Notes under the pieces: generated by a model
Databases searched by the model: none
Told to the model about the DNA's origin: nothing
Seen by the model: the letters and a program-made list of their open reading frames with translations, nothing else
Assembly: GCA_964568975.1 (NCBI GenBank)
Contig: CAZMSO010000027.1
Location: forward strand, 1-43,979
DNA: 43,979 nt
Direction of reading: 5' to 3'
Source of the DNA: CAZADA01 sp964568975
GTDB lineage: Bacteria; Pseudomonadota; Alphaproteobacteria; Caulobacterales; Maricaulaceae
Program-made: the position numbers and the translations under genes
Part shown: positions 1 through 8,638 of the stretch, piece by piece
Numbering within the stretch: the stretch's first letter is position 1
How the letters are laid out: each line of letters opens with the position of its first letter

Positions 1-56
1 AGCGCCCTGATGTGAGCGCTCTGATGTATGCGCTCTGATGTAAGCGTCCTGATCTG
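1..56. repeat. Imperfect 14-nt tandem repeat, about 4 units
   Basis: Four consecutive 14-nt units related to AGCGCTCTGATGTA start at the window edge (1-14, 15-28, 29-42, 43-56) with one to three differences between neighbours. The array may continue outside the window. It lies about 80 bp upstream of the secreted-protein gene and has no visible coding function. Confidence 0.7.
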
Positions 57-135
57 GCCATCTGCGCGCGATCGGCTAAGGTCGGTTCCAGATCGGGTGG
101 GGACGCACCCGTTGAGCCTTTTTTGGGGAACCGTG

Positions 136-747
136 ATGCCGCACCGCGCCGCCCTTCTCGCCCTCATGTTCGCCATGCTCGCCGGGCTCGCCGGGCCGAC
201 ATGGGCTCAGGACCCCGCAGCGGATTTGCCGCCGGTGGAGCAGAATTGGACGAATTTGGAGGATGGCGGCGCGAAACACGACATTTCCGGGGCGACGTGC
301 CCCGGCGCGCTCGGCGACGCGGCGATGGTTGAAGTGCTCAGCTATGACCGGGCGTCCGGGCATTTGGGGATTTCGTGCCATTACGTGAATGAAGTGGGCT
401 CGCGGCTCGGCTTGTTCATTTTGCGCTCGGACGTGCCGGAATTGTCGGGCGATGGCCAGACGGACGCGTGGAATGGCTCGGTGCGCAAGCTGATGGCGCG
501 GTTCCCGAACGCCTTTCCTGTCACGATTGAAGGCCTCGGCGATGATCCGAGCATCGGCCTTTATGGCTCTGTGTTTGACGCTGCGCGGGTGGAGGGCGTG
601 CCGGTGCAAGCGGGCTTGTGGTTCACCGAAGCTGGCGATTGGGCGGTGCGCGGGGACGCGACCTTTGCGCCGACGGCCGGCGGCTGGTCGGCGGCCGGCA
701 TGCTGCGCCAAGCGGTGATTGACGCCAAATCCGCGATCGGCGGCTGA
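136..747 (+). CDS. Hypothetical secreted protein, 203 aa
   Basis: I do not recognise a family. The protein begins with a basic residue and a hydrophobic stretch ending in PTWAQD, a typical Sec signal peptide with cleavage likely after residues 22-24 (TWA or WAQ). The mature part is acidic, with two cysteines (in ATCPG and ISCHY) that could pair in the periplasm. ATG at 136 is chosen over the in-frame ATG at 28 because it places the signal peptide at the N-terminus and has GGGGA just upstream. The opposite-strand reading frame over the same bases looks like a shadow. Function unknown; probably periplasmic. Confidence 0.7.
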   Translation: MPHRAALLALMFAMLAGLAGPTWAQDPAADLPPVEQNWTNLEDGGAKHDISGATCPGALGDAAMVEVLSYDRASGHLGISCHYVNEVGSRLGLFILRSDVPELSGDGQTDAWNGSVRKLMARFPNAFPVTIEGLGDDPSIGLYGSVFDAARVEGVPVQAGLWFTEAGDWAVRGDATFAPTAGGWSAAGMLRQAVIDAKSAIGG

Positions 748-778
748 GGGCGGCGTCAGCCCGCGGCCCACGCCTGGG

Positions 779-858
<80 letters not shown>

Positions 859-862
859 TAGG

Positions 863-3800
863 TCAATGGAAATCCCGGCTCGGCGGTAAGATCGCGGTCG
901 CGCGACGCGCGGCGAAGGCGTTTTTCATCGCCATAGCCAGGCGCGGATCATCAATGGATTTGTTGACTTCGTCCGCGCGGGCCGTGACGTCGCCCACATC
1001 CGCGTCGCCATCCGACAGCGCCGCTAAGCGTGCTGACAGATCCCACAGCTGATCAGCCACCACATGAATCACCAGCCCCTCGCGCTGGAGGCGCCCGCGC
1101 ACCTGCAAAAACCGCGCAGCCATCACCACAGGCCGAAAGCGCGCAAAGATCTTCGGCCACACAATCACATTGGCCACGCCCGTTTCATCCTCCAAGGTGG
1201 CGAAAATCACGCCCTTGGCTGAGCCCGGGCGCTGGCGCACCAGCACAAGCCCCGCGATATCGACGCGCGCGCCCTTGCGCAGATGCGCCAAATCCGCTGC
1301 GCGCACGGCCCGCTCGCGCACAAGGTCGTCGCGGAAAAACGCCACGGGATGGGCTTTGAGGCTCAACCGCAGGGCCGCGTAATCATGGACCACATGCTCC
1401 GCCAAAGGCATGGCCGGCAAGGCCGCCGGCGGCTCCGGCGCCGCGCCCCAACCGGCTTCTGCGGACGCAAACAGGGGCGGCGGCGGCGCGCTGAGCGCCT
1501 TGGCCTCCCACAGAGCCGCACGCCGATCAAGGCCGAGGCTGCGACACGCATCCGCTTGGGCCAAGCGCGCCACCGCCGCAGCGCTGATGCGCGCGCGCCG
1601 CTGCAAATCCGCCACGCTGACAAAGGGGCCGCCCGCTGCGCGCGCGCCCACCACACGCGCAGCGTCGGCTTCGCTGAGGCCCTTAATCTGGCGCAAGCCC
1701 AAGCGCACCGGAAACCGCCCGCCCCCCTCCGCCGTCAGGCGCGGCGGCGGCTCGTTTTCCCGCGGGGCGGCGGCGTCCGCCTCCAGCCGCGCGTCCCATG
1801 CCGACGCGTTCACATCCGGCGCGCGCACGATCACGCCATGGGCGCGGGCGTCGCGCACCAGCTGAGCCGGGGCGTAAAACCCCATAGGCTGGGCGTTGAG
1901 GATGGCGGCGAGAAAAACATCCGGATAATGACATTTAAGCCAGCACGACACATACACCAACAAAGCAAAGCTCGCTGCGTGGCTTTCCGGAAAGCCGTAT
2001 TCGCCGAAGCCTTCGATTTGGCGGAAGCAGCGCTCGGCGAAGTCGCGGTCATAGCCACGCGCGACCATGCCGTCGACTAAGCGCAAGCCGAACTCATGAA
2101 TGATCCCGCGCTTGCGGAACGTCGCCATGGCTCGGCGCAGCTGATCCGCCTCTGACGGCGTGAAGCCCGCCGCGACAATGGCGATGCGCATCGCCTGCTC
2201 TTGAAAGAGAGGCACGCCTAAGGTTTTGCCCAGCACCGCCTCCAATTCCGGGGACGGATACGTGACCGGCTCCAATCCATCGCGCCGGCGCAAATATGGA
2301 TGGACCATATCGCCTTGGATCGGCCCGGGGCGCACAATCGCGACCTCAATCACGAGGTCATAGTAACAGCGGGGCTTCAACCGCGGCAGCATGGACATTT
2401 GCGCACGGCTTTCGATTTGGAAGACGCCTAAGGTGTCGGCTTCACAAATCATGTCGTAGACGCGGGGATCCTCCGCCGGCGTCTGCTCCAACGCAAGCGG
2501 GCGATCATAATGATCGGCTAAGAGTTCAAACGCCCCAGCGATGCAGCTCAACATGCCAAGACCCAACACATCGACTTTAAGAATGCCGAGGGTCTCTAAA
2601 TCGTCTTTGTCCCATTCCACGACCGTGCGCTCCGCCATCGCGGCGTTTTGAATGGGAACGATGGCGTCCAGCCGGTCGCGGGTGATGACGAAGCCGCCCA
2701 CATGCTGGGACAAATGGCGCGGAAAGCCGACAAGCGCGCGGCTCAAAGCCAGCGTCATCGCTAAGCGCGGTTCGCGCACATTCAGCCCAAGCTCGCGCTC
2801 CACATGCTCGGTGCGCACGCCCTCCGTCGACCAGCCCCACACAGTCTTCGCCAGCGCCTCCACCACATCTGCGCACAGGCCCAGAGCCTTGCCCACCTCG
2901 CGCACCGCGCCCTTGGCCCGGTACGTCACCACCGCAGCGGCCAAACCGGCCCGGTGGCGGCCATATTTGTTATAGACGTATTGAATGACCTCCTCGCGGC
3001 GGGCGTGCTCGAAATCCACGTCAATGTCGGGCGGCTCGCCGCGCTCTGCAGAGATGAAGCGCTCAAACAGCAAATCGACCCGCGCGGGATCCACCGCTGT
3101 GACGCCAAGACAATAACAGACCGCAGAATTGGCGGCGGAGCCACGCCCTTGGCATAAAATGCCCTTACTGCGCGCAAACTGCACCAAATCGTGCACAGTC
3201 AGAAAATACGGCGCGTATTTCAGCTCCGCGATGAGGGCGAGTTCATGCTCCAGGCTCGCGCGCAAATCCTGCGGCAGGCCGTCTGGGCGGCGCGCCGCCG
3301 CGCCCGCCCATGTCAAGCGCTCCAGAGTTTGGTGCGCGGTTTCGCCGGGCCCGATGACTTCATCCGGGTACTGATACGCCAATTCCTTGAGAGAAAACCG
3401 CACGCGCTTGGCGATCGCGGCCGTGCGCGCCAGCGCCGCCGCGTCTTGGGGGAACAAGCGCGCCATCTCTTCCGGCGGTTTGAGATGCGCCTCCGCATTA
3501 CGAAGCGTGCGCCAGCCCGCCTCATCAATGGTCACGCCCTCGCGAATGCAGGCGAGCACATCCGCTAAGGGCCGGCGCGCGGGATCATGCATGCGCGCAT
3601 CCCCCGCCACGACCGTTTCAATCCCCCAGGCCGCCGCCCAGCTCCGGTTGCGGTGCAAGCGGCGGTCATCGCGTCCGTCAAAGCGGCGGATCAGGGCGAG
3701 AAACACATCCTCACGGGCGGGCGCGCGCGCGAGGAGCGCTTGCGCGGCGGGCCAGCCCTCGGAGTCGGGCGCGTGAGGTGCGTTGGGGCGCTCATGCTCC

Positions 3801-4240
3801 TTAGACGGATGATCCGGCGGTATCAGAATGAGGATCTGGCCCTGGGCGTGGGCGGCCACATCCTCAACCGTGAGATGACACTCGCCTTTCGGCGCGCGGC
3901 GCGCGCCCCGCGTCAACAATTGCGTCAAGCGGGCGTAGGCGGCGCGATCAGTGGGATAGCACGCGAGCTCCAGCCCCTCTTGCAGCACCAAACGCGCGCC
4001 CACCCGCAGCGCCAAGCCCGCTTTTTCCGCAGCCGCGTGGGCGCGCACCACTCCCGCCAGGCTGTTGCGGTCGCACACGCCGAGGGCGGCCATGCCAAGG
4101 GCTTTGGCCCTCGCCACCATCTCGTGCGGGTGAGAGGCGCCGCGCAAGAAAGAGAAATTTGTCATCGCCAGCAACTCTGCATACGCCGGCGCGGCGACGG
4201 CGGCGGGCGGACGTGCGCGCCCCTTGAGCGCCTCAGTCAT
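863..4240 (-). CDS. dnaE2: Error-prone DNA polymerase III alpha subunit DnaE2 (ImuC)
   Basis: This is the catalytic polymerase of the ImuA-ImuB-DnaE2 translesion mutasome, used for damage-induced mutagenesis. The 1125-aa length is normal for DnaE2. In order: an N-terminal PHP domain (from about residue 20, with the FLRGASHP motif), the C-family polymerase core with the PDIDVDF acidic active-site motif, the CQGRGSAANS loop, helix-hairpin-helix repeats, an OB-fold region (VDIAGLVLVRQRPGSAKG) and the typical DnaE2 ending SRDFH. The ATG at 4240 overlaps the imuB stop as ATGA, giving translational coupling; a longer in-frame ATG at 4327 would add 29 unrelated Arg/Pro-rich residues inside imuB. Expected to be SOS-regulated from the promoter before imuA. 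Confidence 0.96.
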   Translation of the reverse strand: MTEALKGRARPPAAVAAPAYAELLAMTNFSFLRGASHPHEMVARAKALGMAALGVCDRNSLAGVVRAHAAAEKAGLALRVGARLVLQEGLELACYPTDRAAYARLTQLLTRGARRAPKGECHLTVEDVAAHAQGQILILIPPDHPSKEHERPNAPHAPDSEGWPAAQALLARAPAREDVFLALIRRFDGRDDRRLHRNRSWAAAWGIETVVAGDARMHDPARRPLADVLACIREGVTIDEAGWRTLRNAEAHLKPPEEMARLFPQDAAALARTAAIAKRVRFSLKELAYQYPDEVIGPGETAHQTLERLTWAGAAARRPDGLPQDLRASLEHELALIAELKYAPYFLTVHDLVQFARSKGILCQGRGSAANSAVCYCLGVTAVDPARVDLLFERFISAERGEPPDIDVDFEHARREEVIQYVYNKYGRHRAGLAAAVVTYRAKGAVREVGKALGLCADVVEALAKTVWGWSTEGVRTEHVERELGLNVREPRLAMTLALSRALVGFPRHLSQHVGGFVITRDRLDAIVPIQNAAMAERTVVEWDKDDLETLGILKVDVLGLGMLSCIAGAFELLADHYDRPLALEQTPAEDPRVYDMICEADTLGVFQIESRAQMSMLPRLKPRCYYDLVIEVAIVRPGPIQGDMVHPYLRRRDGLEPVTYPSPELEAVLGKTLGVPLFQEQAMRIAIVAAGFTPSEADQLRRAMATFRKRGIIHEFGLRLVDGMVARGYDRDFAERCFRQIEGFGEYGFPESHAASFALLVYVSCWLKCHYPDVFLAAILNAQPMGFYAPAQLVRDARAHGVIVRAPDVNASAWDARLEADAAAPRENEPPPRLTAEGGGRFPVRLGLRQIKGLSEADAARVVGARAAGGPFVSVADLQRRARISAAAVARLAQADACRSLGLDRRAALWEAKALSAPPPPLFASAEAGWGAAPEPPAALPAMPLAEHVVHDYAALRLSLKAHPVAFFRDDLVRERAVRAADLAHLRKGARVDIAGLVLVRQRPGSAKGVIFATLEDETGVANVIVWPKIFARFRPVVMAARFLQVRGRLQREGLVIHVVADQLWDLSARLAALSDGDADVGDVTARADEVNKSIDDPRLAMAMKNAFAARRATAILPPSRDFH

Positions 4241-6195
4241 GGCGCAGCCCCCAGGCCGTGGAGATACCAACGCGGCGGGTCGCCTTCGCTCTCCGCGCCG
4301 CCATAAAGCCCCGCGCGAAACAGCCAAAACCGCCGCCCTTCCCCTGTCTCCACATGGAAATAATCGCGAGTGCGTTTGTCGGGGATGTCGCGGGCGCAGT
4401 CCATGCGCGCGCTTAAGGCGGGGCCCTGAGTGGAATCATGAGCCGGATCCTGTGCGGAATCGGGGGCCGGGTCGTGAACGTCGTCACCTGGGGCGGCGTT
4501 CAGTGGGAAGCGCGCCTCCCACCAGGGCGGGGCGATGCGTTCCGGGCCTTCTGCGCACACGACGCGAAAGACTTGGCGCCGCCACCGAAACTGGGCCGGC
4601 GGGCCGTCGGGGATTTGCGCCAGCGCCGTCACAGGCTCGGGCGGATCGAGCCGCAAAAGCGGGCGTGGGCCGCACGCCGCTGCGGATTCCGACACGCTGG
4701 CGGCGTCGGCGCGCGCCTCCGCCGCGCGGGCGGAGACCCACCGGCTTGCGCGCTCTGGTCGCCAATGAGCGGTGAAGACCGCCCGCCGCACGGCGTGGGC
4801 GCCCAAACGCGCGCTCAAGCGGTCCGCCAGCGCCGCCGTCGCCGCCGGGCTGGAGGGTTCCCAGGCTGTTGCCTCCGCCCCGCCGCCGCCAGGCAAAGGG
4901 GCCGCGCGCGTATGGGACGCCAAGGGCGCAGCGTGAGTGACGGTCAAGTGCGCCGCCTCCACGCCAAAGCCGGCGTCCAGGCGCGCATGCTCCAGACGTA
5001 TCCGCAGAACCCGGGCGATATGGGCGGCGTCGCGGCTGGGCGCCGCTGTTCCCGCCATGACCGTCAGCACACGGCCGTCCACCCGCTGCAGCGCCAAGCG
5101 CATGCGCCGGGCCCCAAGGCGACGGCGCGCTAAAGCGCCTGCGATTTCGCCAGCCAGCTGCGCCGCGCCTGTCTGCACCGCCTCCAGCTGCATCACCGGT
5201 TCGGGAAAGCGCAAGCGGGCTTGGATCGCCACGATCGGCGCGAGGGGCGCGATGGGCTCAGCCTCGCGCGCGAAAGCATGATCCAGACGCCGCAGCGTCC
5301 CGGGATCGACACGCCGGGCGAGGGCTGCACGCGCTGCGGCCGTGCGCGCCTGAGCGCGCAGCGCGCCGACAGTCTTAAGCCCCAGCCCGCGGAGGGTCTC
5401 TGTCGTGGGGACGTCTAACCGCAGCGCCGCCACCGGCAGCGGATCCAGCGCCGCCGCCTCTGCGCCCGGCGGACACACCCCAGGGCTTTGAAACGCCGGG
5501 GACGCGCATCGCGCTAAGGCCCACGCCGCGCCATGGGCGCTCGCCAACGCGACGCGCGCGACCACGCCCAGCCCCGCGAAGCGCTGGGCGATGTCCTCCA
5601 CCAGGGCCGCCTCGCCGCCAAACATATGGGCCACCCCCGTCACATCGAGGGCGAGCCCCCAATCCTCCCACGCGCCCGCGCCCGCGAACGCGCCACAACG
5701 GTTAAGCGACCCAGCCTTGAACGACCCAGCGTTGAACGACCCAGCCTTGGGCCGCCCATTGACCACCGCCTCGCCCTCCACCACCGGCGCGACGCACGGG
5801 CTCCACCGCCCCGCCCAGCGGGCCAAAGCCATGAGGGCCCGCCACAACCCGGCCTGATCTTCCGGCGCGACCACAAGATCGACATGGCGCGCGCGCGCCT
5901 CCGCTAAGGTGAGGCCTGGCGTCGCTCCCGCGCGGGCCGCCGCCGGGTTGACCGCCGTCACACGCAAGGCCCCCCCGCTCAGACGCACCAACCCCGCAGG
6001 ACGCCGCGACGACCTGGCGAACACGCCCTCGCCCATAACGGTATGCCCAGCCGTATGCCCAGCCGCCCGCGCGCGCGACGACGCTTCAGCCGGCGCGGCG
6101 GACGCCGGCGGGCCCCCGTTCCCATGGCGCGCATGGCGGCGCGCCATCCAATCGGTCGGCCAATAAGGGAGCCACACAGAAACCCAGCGCGTCAT
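4237..6195 (-). CDS. imuB: ImuB, Y-family polymerase-like mutasome hub
   Basis: ImuB is a catalytically inactive Y-family polymerase homologue that links ImuA and DnaE2 to the beta clamp. The 652-aa protein starts MTRWVSVWLPYWPTDW, a typical ImuB N-terminus, followed by a UmuC-like palm/fingers region and a little-finger region with LRFPEPV. It is longer than usual because of low-complexity insertions: a GHTAGHT repeat near residue 50, three pentapeptide AGSFN/K-type repeats near residue 160, and a two-unit DPAPDSAQ/DPAHDSTQ repeat near the C-terminus. The start at 6195 lies inside the 3' end of imuA (110-bp overlap), and the stop overlaps dnaE2. Confidence 0.93.
   Translation of the reverse strand: MTRWVSVWLPYWPTDWMARRHARHGNGGPPASAAPAEASSRARAAGHTAGHTVMGEGVFARSSRRPAGLVRLSGGALRVTAVNPAAARAGATPGLTLAEARARHVDLVVAPEDQAGLWRALMALARWAGRWSPCVAPVVEGEAVVNGRPKAGSFNAGSFKAGSLNRCGAFAGAGAWEDWGLALDVTGVAHMFGGEAALVEDIAQRFAGLGVVARVALASAHGAAWALARCASPAFQSPGVCPPGAEAAALDPLPVAALRLDVPTTETLRGLGLKTVGALRAQARTAAARAALARRVDPGTLRRLDHAFAREAEPIAPLAPIVAIQARLRFPEPVMQLEAVQTGAAQLAGEIAGALARRRLGARRMRLALQRVDGRVLTVMAGTAAPSRDAAHIARVLRIRLEHARLDAGFGVEAAHLTVTHAAPLASHTRAAPLPGGGGAEATAWEPSSPAATAALADRLSARLGAHAVRRAVFTAHWRPERASRWVSARAAEARADAASVSESAAACGPRPLLRLDPPEPVTALAQIPDGPPAQFRWRRQVFRVVCAEGPERIAPPWWEARFPLNAAPGDDVHDPAPDSAQDPAHDSTQGPALSARMDCARDIPDKRTRDYFHVETGEGRRFWLFRAGLYGGAESEGDPPRWYLHGLGAAP
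4426..4473 (-). repeat. 24-nt in-frame duplication in imuB
   Basis: Two adjacent 24-nt units (4426-4449 and 4450-4473) encode the near-identical octapeptides DPAPDSAQ and DPAHDSTQ near the ImuB C-terminus. The copies differ at several positions, so this is an older duplication, not an assembly error. Confidence 0.65.
5702..5761 (-). repeat. 15-nt in-frame tandem repeat in imuB
   Basis: Three clear 15-nt units containing GACCCAG (5702-5716, 5717-5731, 5732-5746) and a fourth decayed unit encode pentapeptide repeats of the form AGSFN / AGSFK / AGSLN in ImuB. The unit length keeps the reading frame. Confidence 0.8.
6041..6064 (-). repeat. 12-nt exact tandem duplication in imuB
   Basis: GTATGCCCAGCC occurs twice in a row, encoding AGHT-AGHT in the N-terminal part of ImuB. 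It is exact and in frame. Confidence 0.75.
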
Positions 6196-7263
6196 CCCAC
6201 ACCACCTCCACAGTCGGCCCGCCAGGCCCGCCCCGCCGCTTCGCCAGACGCACCCGCATGCGCGCCGGCCCAAGCCCCCGCGCCGGCGCGCCCGGGGCCG
6301 CGGCGACGATCCATCGAGTCAAAGCCGCGGACGGCGCGGCCCAAGACGCCGCCCCTGACATCACCTCGTACGCAGCCATCACGCCCGCAGCCTTGTCGTT
6401 GGGAGGCGCCCCCCCAAGCCCCGCCCGCGGCGGCGGGCCCCGCACCAGCAGCATGAGGGGCCCGCCCCCGGCGGCGTCCGCCGGGAGACGCAGGCTTTGC
6501 TTGAACGCGCCCTGAGCNNNNNNNNNNNNNNNNNNNNNNNNNNNNNNNNNNNNNNNNNNNNNNNNNNNNNNNNNNNNNNNNNNNNNNNNNNNNNNNNNNN
6601 NNNNNNNNNNNNNNNNNTGTGGGCGCTGTGGGCGGCCATGAGCAAGCGCCGCTCCGCCGTGAGGTCGCACGCCCGCGCTGCGCCCACCTCGCCCGCAATC
6701 ACCGCCACGCCTGGCGTGCGGGCGGCTTCCTCTAAGGCCCACAAGGCCTCCACAGGATTGCGCGCCGCGACATGGATCACCCGCTCCATCGGCGCGCCGA
6801 AACGCGCCAAGGCGAGAGGATCAGCCACGCCGCAATCCCCGCCGCCAGCCGCGTGCACCCACACCACCGGTCCCGCGCGCGCCCGGGCCGCGCGCACCAT
6901 CATGCCCGCCAGCACGCCCACCGCCGCCGCGACGTCCCCCGCCGTAGCGGGCCGCAGCTCGTGCAGCCCCCAAGCCAGCCCGATGCGCTTTAGGGGCTGA
7001 AGCGCTCCGGGGGGCCGCGCAATCTCGGAAGGATCTGAGAGGCCGTTCGCCCCCCCCGGCGCGAAGGCGGGGCCCAGATCCACGCCCGCGTCCGCGCCCC
7101 AACGGGCGGCGGTTAAGCCCGCGCCATCGCCCTCCAACGCGCGGATCCGCTGACGCAGCGCCGCGACAGCCAAACGGCGCGCTTTATTCCCAGGCTCAGG
7201 CTCAGGCTCAGGCTCAGATTGTGGGACCAGCGACGCGCCGCTCCCTGTGCGGAGACATCCCAT
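6086..7263 (-). CDS. imuA: ImuA, SulA/RecA-like mutasome protein (interrupted by assembly gap)
   Basis: ImuA is the RecA-like partner of ImuB in damage-induced mutagenesis. The N-terminal part (7263-6618) carries the RecA-like core (RIGLAWGLHELRP, PVVWVHAAGGG, ARTPGVAVIAGE). The C-terminal part (6517-6086) has the typical end with RWIVAAAPG and VEVVWDDALGF. The two halves lie in different frames only because the 100-N gap is a placeholder; restoring the frame needs a missing length of 3n+2 nt. Residues on both sides of the gap read AHSAH and AQGAF, so the missing piece may be a short Ser-Ala-His repeat. The N-terminus carries a Glu-Pro repeat from a hexanucleotide run. The 3' end overlaps imuB by 110 bp. 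Confidence 0.88.
6518..6617. other. Assembly gap (100 N) inside imuA
   Basis: Exactly 100 N, a standard placeholder for a gap of unknown size. The bases next to it (TGTGGGCGCTGTGGGCG on the right) are a 9-nt near-repeat, so a collapsed tandem repeat is a likely cause. Unlike the other two gaps, its flanks are not duplicated. Confidence 0.95.
7193..7216 (-). repeat. Hexanucleotide repeat in imuA 5' end
   Basis: Four CAGGCT units in a row encode the alternating SEPEPEPEPG stretch at residues 16-25 of ImuA. The sequence is closely related to the GGGCTC microsatellite at the other end of the operon (779-858). Confidence 0.8.
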
Positions 7264-7289
7264 GCTTAACCACCATTTATTCGTCTTAT

Positions 7290-7304
7290 GTTCTTTTTTT
7301 ATTC
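7290..7304 (-). promoter_or_regulatory. Probable LexA (SOS) operator of imuA-imuB-dnaE2
   Basis: On the plus strand the site reads GTTC, seven T, ATTC; on the gene strand GAAT, seven A, GAAC. The alphaproteobacterial LexA consensus is GTTC-N7-GTTC, so one base deviates. It sits 26 bp upstream of the imuA start in the only clearly AT-rich patch nearby, where an SOS operator is expected for this cassette. Direct LexA binding is inferred. Confidence 0.55.
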
Positions 7305-7402
7305 CGCGGCTTTCTCTGAGTCAAGCCGCCTTCCGATGCGCGCCGGCGACCCAGTGGGCGCGCGCCAGGGCGCAGCACGCTGGCCGCCGCCTTACTGCGT
7401 CA

Positions 7403-7427
7403 TTGGGGATTGGGGATTGGGGATGGG
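7403..7427 (+). repeat. TTGGGGA triple repeat, G-quadruplex motif
   Basis: Three 7-nt TTGGGGA units followed by TGGG give four G tracts of at least three G with loops of 3, 3 and 2 nt, a strong intramolecular G-quadruplex pattern on the plus strand. It lies between the LexA-like site of imuA and the end of the upstream membrane-protein gene. The remaining intergenic bases (7305-7486) show nothing else I can name. Confidence 0.65.
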
Positions 7428-7486
7428 TGAGAGGGTCAGAGGGACTGCGCGGCCACGCCCCGGGCGCGCCCAGCCGGTGCGGAGAT

Positions 7487-8050
7487 TTAAATCCGCGGCG
7501 CGTCTTCGCTCGAGCCCCGTTCGAGCCGAACCCCCAGACGCCCGCGCACGCGCACCCTCAATCGCGCCAGCCGCTGCGCCAACCGGCGCACGTTGCGACG
7601 CACGCCCCGCCCTTGGGCGATGTCGGCGCGCCACATGCGCGTGGATGGCGGCGACGCCCAGGCGTGCGTCAGGAGACCCGCCGCCCCGCTTAGCGGCTCA
7701 CGCCCCAACACCCATCCGCGCAAACCGTCCGGCCCGCGGGTGGACCGCACCGCCATTAAGGCCAGCACCGGCGCCACGACGGTCAGCACAATATCCCCAA
7801 GGGTGTCGAGCACGTGCGGCCGGCCATTACGGATGGTGTCCTCCACCACGTCCACGGCCTCCAGGCCAAGCGCCAGCGCCAGCGCCGCCACAATCACCGC
7901 CCAGGCCGGATACGGCCGGCGGATCGCCGCCGCCCACAGCGCAAAGAGCACCACCAACGCCACGCCGACGACCACATGCCAGGCGTCGCGCGTCAGCGGC
8001 GTGGCCGCCAGCATCAGACGCTTCATGCTTTCATAGTGGCCCGGCCCCAT
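7487..8050 (-). CDS. Hypothetical membrane protein, about 187 aa
   Basis: No family recognised. Three probable transmembrane helices lie in the first two thirds (HVVVGVALVVLFALWAAAI; WAVIVAALALALGLEAV; LGDIVLTVVAPVLALMAV), followed by an Arg-rich, probably cytoplasmic tail of about 70 residues. An acidic VEDTIRNGRP loop joins helices 2 and 3. The ATG at 8050 is preferred because GAAGGG lies 6 nt upstream of it; the ATG at 8056 would have the same motif directly adjacent. It is transcribed toward imuA with about 220 bp between, so it probably ends its own transcript. Function unknown. Confidence 0.65.
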   Translation of the reverse strand: MGPGHYESMKRLMLAATPLTRDAWHVVVGVALVVLFALWAAAIRRPYPAWAVIVAALALALGLEAVDVVEDTIRNGRPHVLDTLGDIVLTVVAPVLALMAVRSTRGPDGLRGWVLGREPLSGAAGLLTHAWASPPSTRMWRADIAQGRGVRRNVRRLAQRLARLRVRVRGRLGVRLERGSSEDAPRI

Positions 8051-8213
8051 ACACACATCCCTTCGCCCACGAGCGCGCGCTGATCAGCGCCTGCGCGCCC
8101 GTCGCCCCAGGCATGGAGTATCGCACCGCACACTCAGCGAGGGCAAGATTGTGCAACGCAAAAACGTCAACGCAGCGTTTCCCCTCACGGCCGGCGGTGC
8201 TAAGTCCCGTTGC

Positions 8214-8555
8214 ATGTTCGAGGACCCAGCCGACCCCCGCCGCAACACGCCCGACGCCTGCGCCTCCATGGCGGATGTGCGCTATGAAGTCGACCGCATT
8301 GATCGCTTGTTGGTGAAACTCTTAGTGGAGCGCCAGCAGCTGATGGACGCCGCGGCGCGCATTAAAGACGCCCGCGATCATGTGATGGATGTCGACCGCG
8401 TTGAGGATGTGGTGGCGAAAGTGCTCGCGAGCGCGCGCACGCAGGGCTTAAGCCCCGCCATCGCTGAGCCTGTTTGGCGCGAATTGATTAAGCGCTGCAC
8501 CGCCCATGAATTCGACACGTGGGACCGCACCCGCGAGGCCCAGCCGCAGACCTGA
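8214..8555 (+). CDS. Chorismate mutase (AroQ type II) family protein
   Basis: The family converts chorismate to prephenate for Phe/Tyr synthesis, in the cytoplasm; some members act as isochorismate-pyruvate lyases. The 113-aa protein is all-helical with the AroQ pattern: VRYEVDRIDRLLVKLLVERQ (helix 1, substrate-binding Arg), AARIKD (the conserved Lys), then a helix with VEDVVAKVLASARTQGLS and WRELIKRC. It stands alone, not fused to prephenate dehydratase. The start at 8214 is tentative: the in-frame ATG at 8151 would add 21 atypical residues, and neither has a strong ribosome binding site. Divergent from the membrane-protein gene, convergent with the HPt gene. Confidence 0.8.
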   Translation: MFEDPADPRRNTPDACASMADVRYEVDRIDRLLVKLLVERQQLMDAAARIKDARDHVMDVDRVEDVVAKVLASARTQGLSPAIAEPVWRELIKRCTAHEFDTWDRTREAQPQT

Positions 8556-8638
8556 CGGCCGGCGCTGAAAGCGCTGAGGGCGGCGGTGACGGGCGCTGAC
8601 TGCGGCCTGGGCGCCCAGGACCTTCACGCGCAGGACGG

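Noticed and set aside
76..771. 231-aa open frame antisense to the secreted-protein gene
   Set aside because: Arg/His/Pro-rich composition typical of a shadow frame in GC-rich DNA; the plus strand has a signal peptide.
3587..4306. 239-aa plus-strand frame over dnaE2
   Set aside because: Antisense to the conserved PHP domain of DnaE2; no recognisable motif.
7266..7280. CtrA-like box TTAA-N7-TTAT
   Set aside because: One mismatch, only 3 nt from the imuA start codon where it would cover the ribosome site; the LexA-like site fits better.
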